A program made the translations under genes and the position numbers. DNA of 25,998 nucleotides from a virus, in IMG/VR virus record IMGVR_UViG_3300025132_000254, positions 1-25,998 of that record, one strand, 5' to 3'. Below are positions 9,649 through 15,876 of the stretch, piece by piece. Within the stretch, counting starts at the first letter, position 1; every line of letters starts with the position of its first letter. The notes under the pieces were generated by a model. That model did no database searches and was not told the origin of the DNA. It saw only the letters and a program-made list of their open reading frames with translations.

Positions 9649-9996
9649 ATGAGTGATGAATGGTTTAATACTTTAAAAAGAGAAGAGGTAGAGAAAGTTT
9701 TACCTGCTTTAGCAGTAGCAGGAAGGGCAGGTTTGGCTGCTGCTAAAACACCAATGGGTCAAGCGGCTATTGGTGCAGCAGGAAATTTCGCTAAAGATAA
9801 ACTAAAACAAAGAGTAGAACAACAAAAGAAAGACCTAGAAGAACAAAAAAGGTTAATGGATGAACAAAAAAGATTACAACAAGAGCAAGAAAATTTAACT
9901 AAAAAATTAGTAGGTAATCAAAAAAAATTAGATAAAGACGGTGATGGAGACATTGATGAAAAAGATTTCAAACAATTAAGGGAGGAAAAAAAATGA
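9649..9996 (+). CDS. Small coiled-coil protein with Trp motif and EF-hand-like loop
   Basis: The family is not recognised. The 115 residues have three visible parts. The N-terminus reads MSDEWFNTLKREE, a variant of the recurring Trp motif. An Ala/Gly-rich hydrophobic segment (about 17-48, PALAVAGRAGLAAAK) could be a membrane-active helix. A Gln/Lys/Glu-rich coiled coil (about 52-86) leads into a calcium-type EF-hand loop, DKDGDGDIDEKDF, with Asp95, Asp97, Asp99, Gly100, Ile102 and Asp106 at the ligand positions. The last ligand is Asp rather than the usual Glu. The gene starts after AGGTGA and overlaps the next gene by ATGA. A head-associated internal protein is a reasonable inference from the tag and the neighbouring portal. 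Confidence 0.82.
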   Translation: MSDEWFNTLKREEVEKVLPALAVAGRAGLAAAKTPMGQAAIGAAGNFAKDKLKQRVEQQKKDLEEQKRLMDEQKRLQQEQENLTKKLVGNQKKLDKDGDGDIDEKDFKQLREEKK

Positions 9997-10217
9997 GCGA
10001 AGATAAAGGTGTAAGACAATTGGAAAGAGAACTAAAAGAAGCAAGAATACGTGAGAAAAGTATAGCAGATGCAAGGATAGAAAAAAATAGAGATTTTACT
10101 GTTGGTGTCGCTAAACCTATTGAAAATCACAGACCTGCACCTAATAGTGCTGAAGTGCCAAATGCAATACTATTACCAAAGAAAAGAAAAAAGCAAAGTG
10201 AAAATATACCATTTTAA
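9993..10217 (+). CDS. Unknown 74-aa basic protein
   Basis: A 74-residue charged protein of unknown family. The first half is a predicted helix (GVRQLERELKEARIREKS), and the second half is Pro/Asn-rich with a basic cluster, LLPKKRKKQS, near the end. Translation is likely coupled to the preceding gene through the ATGA overlap, and a strong GGGAGGAAA lies just upstream of the ATG. It has no Trp motif. The basic end could contact DNA or another protein, but there is no specific evidence for either. Confidence 0.75.
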   Translation: MSEDKGVRQLERELKEARIREKSIADARIEKNRDFTVGVAKPIENHRPAPNSAEVPNAILLPKKRKKQSENIPF

Positions 10218-10226
10218 GGTGAGAGT

Positions 10227-11438
10227 ATGAGTTTTATGGATATATTAAAGGCGAGAGAAATTGACCCTATTTTATATGAAGAAGCAAAAATACTTAGAGT
10301 TTCAGAAAAAGAAATTAATGAAGCATATGATTATTTTGACAGAGATGAAATGAAGGAATTAATTTCTGCAAATATAAAGGGAGTAAAAGAAAATACTAAC
10401 CCTTTATCGTATAAGTTTGAAGACATGAATGCAGCAAAAATAATGTTTCCAAGAATAATGCGAGAACTTATTAGTAATTTAAGCGTACTAAACATACTAA
10501 GAGTAGTAGATTTAGCACAGAAAAATAAAAATCCTTTTACTGAAAAGGACATAGATGCTCTTGATAAGATAAAAGATATATTACAAAGATTAAGTTTTTT
10601 TGGTGAAGATAAAACGATACAAAGTAAAAAGAAAAAACCTCGACCAACAAAGGAAACGTTGCCAATAAAGTTATTAGAAAAAGCATTTGTATCTATTGCG
10701 GCTAACGGTTTTAGAGAAGATAGTGAAGATATACAAAATCTAAAGGATGCTAATATTAAAAGTGCTATATCTAAAATACAAGATTTCTTTTTGGATGGAA
10801 AACCATTCAAACAATTACATTCAGTTTTATTAGAAAATACTGAAGCAGAATGGGATGCTTCAACCGAAAATTGGATGTATGATGGTAAAATCGCATATAG
10901 AAAATATCAAGATAAAGATAGTAAAGATGTGTTTATAGAATTACAAAAGGGTTTAGGTTTAGATACGATATCAAGAAAAGAAGTATCTAGTAGCAGAGAG
11001 TCATTAATGGAACACTTTGACTTAGGAGATTATGAAAAACTCATAGAAGAAATAATGACAATAGTTCCTAAAACATCAGAAGAATATTCTGAACAAGAAG
11101 AAAAATTATTATTTACTACTAAATATAATAAATTAGAAAGTGCATTAATTGAAATAGCAATGGAAACTATAGAACTACAAGACAAGTTGGAAACTCACAG
11201 AAGAAGTCCTCCAAAAAGAGAATTAGATTCTGTAGAAAAATATTTAGATGTAGCAGAATTTTTGATTGCAGTATTGAAATTAAGAGGAGACTACATGGCC
11301 TTACCTCAAATAGAAGACCCCTTAGAAGATATAGACGTTCCTAGAAACGTTAATTTAGATAGGAGTTTTCCCGAACTCGAAAGTGCCGCATACAATTATA
11401 TGAACAAAACGAATGTAAGAAAAAAGTTAGGTGAATAA
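10227..11438 (+). CDS. Unknown 403-aa helical protein with tag-like N-terminus
   Basis: This 403-residue protein is not recognised. The N-terminus, MSFMDILKAREID, matches the recurring motif with Phe in place of Trp. The body is helix-rich and charged, with a long coiled-coil-like helix around 295-325. The C-terminal part is less charged (YMALPQIEDPLEDIDVPRN). No catalytic motif, membrane segment or zinc site is visible. The start follows AAGGTGAGAGT, a clear archaeal-style ribosome site. It is the largest member of the small-gene run between the portal and the ligase. An internal head or scaffold-associated role is possible from the tag only. Confidence 0.82.
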   Translation: MSFMDILKAREIDPILYEEAKILRVSEKEINEAYDYFDRDEMKELISANIKGVKENTNPLSYKFEDMNAAKIMFPRIMRELISNLSVLNILRVVDLAQKNKNPFTEKDIDALDKIKDILQRLSFFGEDKTIQSKKKKPRPTKETLPIKLLEKAFVSIAANGFREDSEDIQNLKDANIKSAISKIQDFFLDGKPFKQLHSVLLENTEAEWDASTENWMYDGKIAYRKYQDKDSKDVFIELQKGLGLDTISRKEVSSSRESLMEHFDLGDYEKLIEEIMTIVPKTSEEYSEQEEKLLFTTKYNKLESALIEIAMETIELQDKLETHRRSPPKRELDSVEKYLDVAEFLIAVLKLRGDYMALPQIEDPLEDIDVPRNVNLDRSFPELESAAYNYMNKTNVRKKLGE

Positions 11439-11441
11439 AGA

Positions 11442-11771
11442 ATGGATTGGTTCGAACTAGTTAAAGAAGATAGAGGTCTTGTTGCTAAGTTAGAACCTAA
11501 ACAAAAAAAGAGAATCAAAAAACTATTACAGGCTGCTGAACCAACAGAGTTTATGGGTCAAGAAGTAACTAAATTAACTGATTTGATTTCAGAAATGAAG
11601 TCATTAGATTTAGTAAAGTCTGATAAGGTATTAAGGAAGAAATTAGAAAAATATGACGAAAGTAACTTAGACTTAGTAGCCACCGCATCTAAACTAAGGA
11701 AGGGTTACGAGACTCTTTACAATCAATTAAGAACAGTAGTTTATCCAAAAAAGAAGGGTGATTTAGAATGA
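11442..11771 (+). CDS. Small helical protein with Trp motif (MDWFELVK)
   Basis: A 109-aa unknown protein that begins MDWFELVKEDRG, a clear member of the motif family. The remainder is a Lys/Leu-rich helical protein (EPKQKKRIKKLLQAAE) with probable helical-bundle character and a basic C-terminus. The AGGTGA within the end of the preceding gene serves as its ribosome site. The last codons overlap the next gene as ATGA. No enzymatic motif is visible. Confidence 0.8.
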   Translation: MDWFELVKEDRGLVAKLEPKQKKRIKKLLQAAEPTEFMGQEVTKLTDLISEMKSLDLVKSDKVLRKKLEKYDESNLDLVATASKLRKGYETLYNQLRTVVYPKKKGDLE

Positions 11772-11783
11772 GTTGGAAAGATA
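11757..11783 (+). repeat. Start-cassette repeat, copy 1
   Basis: This 27-nt segment covers the ribosome site GGTGATTTAGA and the first five codons of a Trp-motif gene. It differs from 12091-12117 at one base (AGT versus AAT, Ser versus Asn, second codon). The match includes non-coding bases, so it reflects recent duplication or gene conversion of the start region and not only protein-level selection. Confidence 0.85.
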
Positions 11784-12091
11784 TAGTAAAGAATGACTCA
11801 AAAATGTTTGAAAATATGAAAGAAGAAATAAAGTTTAATTTAAGATATATGGGTCAAACTGAATCTCTGTTATCTACCTTTTCGGAAGGCGATGATACTA
11901 CATATCAAAATATTAGAAAGGAAATCAATGAAATAAATAAGAGTTTAAGAAAAATAGAAGATATTATCAAATCTACATATAAATCTACATATACACGAAA
12001 TGATAGAAAACCTAAAAATTCCGGTGAAGTTTCAGACCAAGAAGCATATGAACAAGATAGAGCAGATGTCGCAGGTAGCAGACAACAATAG
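11768..12091 (+). CDS. Small helical protein with Trp motif (MSWKDIVK)
   Basis: A 107-aa unknown protein starting MSWKDIVKNDSKM. The middle is helical (YQNIRKEINEINKSLRKIED), and the C-terminal third is polar and probably disordered. It contains an exact 12-nt tandem duplication giving KSTYKSTY. Its ribosome site and first codons (GGTGATTTAGA then ATG) are nearly identical, over 27 nt, to those of the gene at 12102, which suggests that the start region was copied between them. It is coupled to the preceding gene by ATGA. Confidence 0.8.
   Translation: MSWKDIVKNDSKMFENMKEEIKFNLRYMGQTESLLSTFSEGDDTTYQNIRKEINEINKSLRKIEDIIKSTYKSTYTRNDRKPKNSGEVSDQEAYEQDRADVAGSRQQ
11969..11992 (+). repeat. Two tandem 12-nt units inside a coding region
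   Basis: The unit AAATCTACATAT occurs twice in direct succession. In frame it produces the duplicated peptide KSTYKSTY in the 107-aa protein. This is a small in-frame duplication of the slippage type, in what looks like a flexible tail. Confidence 0.8.
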
Positions 12092-12117
12092 GTGATTTAG
12101 AATGAATTGGAAAGATA
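12091..12117 (+). repeat. Start-cassette repeat, copy 2
   Basis: This is the second copy of the 27-nt ribosome-site-plus-start segment, with one mismatch to 11757-11783. Its inner 18 nt (TTAGAATGAATTGGAAAG) recur exactly at 12278-12295. Confidence 0.85.
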
Positions 12118-12281
12118 CTTTAAAATCTCATTGCGGAACAGAAAAATCTAACCCAATGGATAGGGTTACAACAACAACTTCTACAGGACAAGATGAAGAA
12201 GCCGCTAAAAGAACTAAAGATGATGAAAAGGAATTGTTAGCAAGAATATTAGAACGTAATAAGAAAGCGAGAGAGAGTTAG
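12102..12281 (+). CDS. 59-aa Trp-motif protein
   Basis: This short gene starts at the ATG after GGTGATTTAGA and ends at TAG 12279-12281, giving 59 residues. It begins MNWKDTLKSHCGTEKS. A Thr/Ser-rich linker and a short charged helix follow (KELLARILERNKKARES). Apart from the tag there is little globular content, so it may act mainly as a tagged peptide. Support comes from a strong ribosome site, a start shared at DNA level with its neighbours, and a one-base gap to the next Trp-motif start. Confidence 0.75.
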   Translation: MNWKDTLKSHCGTEKSNPMDRVTTTTSTGQDEEAAKRTKDDEKELLARILERNKKARES

Positions 12282-12295
12282 AATGAATTGGAAAG
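12278..12295 (+). repeat. Start-cassette repeat, partial copy 3
   Basis: Eighteen bases, TTAGAATGAATTGGAAAG, are identical to 12097-12114. This copy spans the end of one Trp-motif gene and the start of the 23-aa one. The GGTGAT part of the ribosome site is not conserved here. Confidence 0.8.
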
Positions 12296-12354
12296 CATTT
12301 TTAAAAGAACGAATACAAGAGAAAGTCATAGCATACAAGGAGGAACAGATATGA
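12283..12354 (+). CDS. 23-aa Trp-motif micro-ORF
   Basis: A very short frame from ATG 12283 to TGA 12352-12354 encodes 23 residues that begin MNWKAFLKERIQEK and form one amphipathic helix. It starts one base after the preceding stop. It overlaps the next ATG as ATGA and contains that gene's AAGGAGG ribosome site. The exact 18-nt DNA match of its start to the gene at 12102 and the retained motif argue for a real micro-protein. Alternatively it is a decayed remnant of a duplicated tag gene, or a leader peptide coupling translation of the next gene. It has no strong ribosome site of its own. Confidence 0.5.
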   Translation: MNWKAFLKERIQEKVIAYKEEQI

Positions 12355-12584
12355 GCGATGAAAATAATGAAATGTTACTGTTACTAAAAGAGTTAGTGAA
12401 TAAAGTAAAAACCTTAGAAGACGCAGTATACAATAAAGATAATCTGCTGATGAAATCAGGTTTTGTTGTAGTAGATAGTCCTAGTCCGTCAATGCAAACT
12501 GATAATAATCAAATGACAGGAGATAAAATCGCAAAGATGGATTGGTCGGATATACATAATATAATGGAAACAATAGAGGGATAA
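12351..12584 (+). CDS. 77-aa protein with C-terminal Trp motif
   Basis: The start is placed at ATG 12351 because AAGGAGG ends seven bases upstream; a longer in-frame version from 12288 has no such site. The 77 residues begin MSDENNEMLLLLKELV and continue as a coiled-coil-like helix (KELVNKVKTLEDAV). A Ser/Pro-rich linker follows, and the protein ends AKMDWSDIHNIMETIEG. That ending holds the Trp motif at the C-terminus instead of the N-terminus, as also seen at the end of the scaffold. A helical oligomer with a binding tail is a reasonable reading; function is unknown. Confidence 0.75.
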   Translation: MSDENNEMLLLLKELVNKVKTLEDAVYNKDNLLMKSGFVVVDSPSPSMQTDNNQMTGDKIAKMDWSDIHNIMETIEG

Positions 12585-12585
12585 A

Positions 12586-13212
12586 ATGAATCAGTTAGAA
12601 TTAATACAAGAAGCCATAGAAAAAGCAAAAGCCGTTTTAGAAGATAGTCAATTTGCTAGGCTTCATGATTCTGAAGGTGACGAAATAAAAGTAAAAAGAC
12701 CTCCAAAAAATCCTAAAGAAGAAAAAATAGATATGCCTAAAGATGCAAATAAAGAAATGATTAAATCAGCAGAAGAAGACTATAAGGAAAGTAATCCAGT
12801 TTTAGATGCTGATGAAGAAAAAGAAAGTGCATCTAGAAAGAAGAGACTTCAAGAAAGATTAGATGATGTTAAGGAAGAAATGGAATCTTATGATTCTATG
12901 AAAGATGGTAAATCAAATCAGGGATATAGAAGGTTATTATCAGAACGTAATAGATTAGAATCTTCTATAGAAGATATAGATGCAGAAATTTACAAATCTA
13001 TAGTGCTAAAAGGATTATCTACTTTAGACGAAATGATTGTTAAAGATTCTAATATCATATCAAAGTCCGAAAATAAAACAGACGTTATAAAACAAACATA
13101 TGAAACTTTAGAAACTATGGCTAATGACCTTCCTTACGATAATAATTTTGCAGACCAATATGAAACACTATCAAAATCTATTTTAACTTTCTTAAAAGAA
13201 AATAAATTTTGA
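12586..13212 (+). CDS. Unknown 208-aa coiled-coil protein
   Basis: A 208-residue acidic protein of unknown family. A short N-terminal helix (MNQLELIQEAIEKAKAVLED) is followed by a Lys/Pro-rich linker. A long coiled coil then runs from about residue 80 to 135 (RKKRLQERLDDVKEEMES), and a helical end closes the protein. It carries no Trp motif. It starts one base after the preceding stop, with a GAGGG-type ribosome site. The architecture resembles scaffolding or linker proteins, but a proper scaffold candidate already exists at 16417-17073. Confidence 0.78.
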   Translation: MNQLELIQEAIEKAKAVLEDSQFARLHDSEGDEIKVKRPPKNPKEEKIDMPKDANKEMIKSAEEDYKESNPVLDADEEKESASRKKRLQERLDDVKEEMESYDSMKDGKSNQGYRRLLSERNRLESSIEDIDAEIYKSIVLKGLSTLDEMIVKDSNIISKSENKTDVIKQTYETLETMANDLPYDNNFADQYETLSKSILTFLKENKF

Positions 13213-13222
13213 GGAGTTAAAT

Positions 13223-15844
13223 ATGGCTCAAACAGGTTTAGCCTTTGAAAAAGAAAAAGATTCGTTAACGCAACGTATTTTAGATTTCTTTGAACGTGCT
13301 AGATATGCTTATCTTTCTGCAAGAGAAGACCCTGCTGAATATACTGCTGAGTGGAAAAAGATTGTAAGAATGATGAAAGAAGACTTTGATAACATCAGTA
13401 GTTTTGCATCAGAACTTAAGAAATTTATAGATGAAAAGGTTTTGTTTGATGGTGATGTTTTAGATGCAACTTCTGATGATGCTCGTAAATTATTTGATTC
13501 TATAAAAGAAATGAGATTTAAATCAGAGGAAATAACTGACCCTTTTGTCAAACAATTTGACAATAAAGTAATAGAAACTTTTATGGAAAAAGAAGAAGTT
13601 TTACTTGCTTTTTTACATTATGCTATGAGAAGCCATGCAAATGCTTTACCGGAAAAATTATGGGAACAATTTGAAATGAAGCCTGATTTAATCACAAGAG
13701 GAGTTATGGGATTAGATTTGAAAGTTTCCGATATACCTTTATTTGTAATAGAACATTATGGAAATGACGATAATAACTCTAGAATAAAAAATAAAATAAA
13801 GGCAGGAATGCAAAGGTTAGAAGAGATGTATAAAGAGATATATCCCGAATCTAAGTGGGAAAATTTAGAAGAAGTAAATATTACAAAAGCACAAAAAAGC
13901 GAAGAAGAAAAAGCAGAGATTAATTTTTTAGTTCCTAACAAACCTATGTATAGAATTTTTGAAGTAGATGATATAAAAGAATTAAAGGGTTTTAGTGGAG
14001 AATGGCTAGTACAAGAGAAGTACGATGGGATGAGAATACAAATTCACAAAACAGATGATATTGTAACTATTTACTCTTATAATAAAAAAGATATCACTGA
14101 TAAGTGTCCTCAGCAAGTAAAGGAGATGAAAAAGAAAAACTTCGGAGATTGTATCTTGGATGCAGAACTTACTTTATTTCTAAATGATGAACCATTGCAC
14201 AGAGCCGATACAATTTCACATGTCTTTAAGAAAGAAACCAAAGGGAGACTATCTGCTCATGTGTTTGACATTATGAAACATGAAGGTAAGATGATTTCTG
14301 ACGAACCATTACGTGAAAGAATCAATATATTATTTTATCAATATAGCCAACATTCTACAGAAAATTTGGCTTTCCCATCTAAAAAAGATACTCGTATTGC
14401 TGACTCAATAAAGGAAATAGAAGATTATTCTAAGGATATTATGATACTACCTAATTCTGAAGGAGTTGTAATTAAAGATATTGAATCAACTTATTTGATA
14501 GGTAAAAAGAAAAACCCTAAGTGGATTAAGTGGAAAAAATTTATTGATTTAGATGTTATAGTTTTAGATGATAAAAAAACTAAAAGTGGTTTACATAGTT
14601 ATACTATGGGTATTGGTCCTGTTACTGCTGAAAACGCTAGAAAATATAAGACTGTAGAATTAGAAGATAAGGCATATATTCCGGTAGGTAAAGCACTTAA
14701 TACTAAACAAAGTGTTAATATTGGTGATATTATTAGAGTTAAAGTAGATGAGGTTAAGAAAACAAAAGATGGTTTTAGTTTATATTCTGCCAAAGTTATT
14801 GAATTGCCTGAAGTAAATGAATCTGATAGTGTTATTACTTTAGAACAACTTGCAGGTAAAACTAAAAAATCACTATCTGATTTTGTAGAGTTTGTAGCAG
14901 GTAGAACATTAGGTGGATTATTTAGAGTAAGTAGTGGTCTCTCTGATACAGTAGGTAATGGTAAGAACAAGAAAAATAAAAAGGCAGGAATAAAAAAATC
15001 ATATTATGTTACTGACGATATACACGGAACTGCTGAAATTATATTAAAAGAAGACATTGATGGATTTACTATTTATGGATTCGAAGGCGACTCCCTCATG
15101 CAAAAAAATGCTTTGTATAATATAGATTTATGGAAAGAACAATTAAGTTCTATCTTAAAAACAAAAAGGTCTGAATTAAGACTTGCTATTCGTAATGATA
15201 TTATAGAATATGGAGATAGCCCTAAGCCTTTTGACAAAATAGTAGAGTTTGTTATTAAAAATTATAAAGAACAATATGAAGAACTATTCGATAGTAGAAA
15301 AGAAAAATTAATGTCTTGGATGAAAAAACAAGATGATATGAGATATATGCATCCTAATAAATTTCAAGCAAGAGAAGATGTTTTAGAAAAAGATATTGAT
15401 GATTTACAAAAAAAAGTAAAAGAAGCAACTTTTAAAATATATCAGCGTGAAGATGGTAATTTAGATTTTGTTATGATGATAGAAGATGAAAAGTTAGCAT
15501 GGACTATTGATATAGAAGATACTGAAGATGTTTACAATTTATTCGGTAAATCAGGTAAGTTTCCTGCTATTGTAGCAAACAAAACTGATGAAGACGATTT
15601 GTTAGATAGTGGTAAATTAATTTTAGGAGTTCAAAAGGATGGATATCACGAATATAAATTAGAAGGAGATAAATTTGATACAAGAATGCATCTTCGTGTT
15701 GTACCATTAGATGAGAAAAATACATGGATAGCATGGACAGGAAAAAAGCAAGAAATGTTAGATAATAAAGACAATGAAAATCTATGGGATATTAGAGAAG
15801 ATAGATATGCAAAATTACAATTTCCTCCTAAAAGTAGCGACTAA
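13223..15844 (+). CDS. ATP-dependent DNA ligase with large N- and C-terminal extensions
   Basis: The enzyme seals nicks in duplex DNA through a lysyl-AMP intermediate. The nucleotidyltransferase core is complete: motif I EKYDGMR with catalytic Lys266, motif III ILDAEL (~311-316), motif IIIa HVFDIM (~346-351), motif IV EGVVIK (413-418) and motif V WIKWKK (~434-439). An OB-fold domain follows to about 530. At 873 residues it is far longer than usual archaeal ligases (about 560-600). The first ~240 residues are helical, perhaps a DNA-binding domain. The last ~340 are extra: a middle segment with GFEGDSLM, then a beta-rich domain (~735-845) ending in a W-I-A-W-T-G-K-K pattern faintly like LigD phosphoesterase domains but without their histidines. 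A ligase among head genes is unusual. It starts after GAGGAGTTAAAT. Confidence 0.92.
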   Translation: MAQTGLAFEKEKDSLTQRILDFFERARYAYLSAREDPAEYTAEWKKIVRMMKEDFDNISSFASELKKFIDEKVLFDGDVLDATSDDARKLFDSIKEMRFKSEEITDPFVKQFDNKVIETFMEKEEVLLAFLHYAMRSHANALPEKLWEQFEMKPDLITRGVMGLDLKVSDIPLFVIEHYGNDDNNSRIKNKIKAGMQRLEEMYKEIYPESKWENLEEVNITKAQKSEEEKAEINFLVPNKPMYRIFEVDDIKELKGFSGEWLVQEKYDGMRIQIHKTDDIVTIYSYNKKDITDKCPQQVKEMKKKNFGDCILDAELTLFLNDEPLHRADTISHVFKKETKGRLSAHVFDIMKHEGKMISDEPLRERINILFYQYSQHSTENLAFPSKKDTRIADSIKEIEDYSKDIMILPNSEGVVIKDIESTYLIGKKKNPKWIKWKKFIDLDVIVLDDKKTKSGLHSYTMGIGPVTAENARKYKTVELEDKAYIPVGKALNTKQSVNIGDIIRVKVDEVKKTKDGFSLYSAKVIELPEVNESDSVITLEQLAGKTKKSLSDFVEFVAGRTLGGLFRVSSGLSDTVGNGKNKKNKKAGIKKSYYVTDDIHGTAEIILKEDIDGFTIYGFEGDSLMQKNALYNIDLWKEQLSSILKTKRSELRLAIRNDIIEYGDSPKPFDKIVEFVIKNYKEQYEELFDSRKEKLMSWMKKQDDMRYMHPNKFQAREDVLEKDIDDLQKKVKEATFKIYQREDGNLDFVMMIEDEKLAWTIDIEDTEDVYNLFGKSGKFPAIVANKTDEDDLLDSGKLILGVQKDGYHEYKLEGDKFDTRMHLRVVPLDEKNTWIAWTGKKQEMLDNKDNENLWDIREDRYAKLQFPPKSSD

Positions 15845-15876
15845 CTTATATAGTAAAAGTTTTAGGTACTTATTTT
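15845..15876 (+). promoter_or_regulatory. Candidate archaeal promoter before the protease-capsid genes
   Basis: The 32-nt gap after the ligase contains CTTATATAG (15845-15853), close to the archaeal TATA-box consensus. A start site about 25-28 nt downstream would fall near the GTG at 15877, giving a leaderless or nearly leaderless message. The AGGT at 15864-15867 could also serve as a ribosome site for that GTG. In an AT-rich genome such boxes arise by chance. The support is its position in one of the few untranslated gaps, before the genes needed in largest amounts. Confidence 0.4.

Noticed and set aside
12288-12350. Extended N-terminus for the 77-aa protein
   Set aside because: The extension starts without a ribosome site and overlaps the 23-aa Trp-motif frame, whereas AAGGAGG precedes ATG 12351 at ideal spacing.
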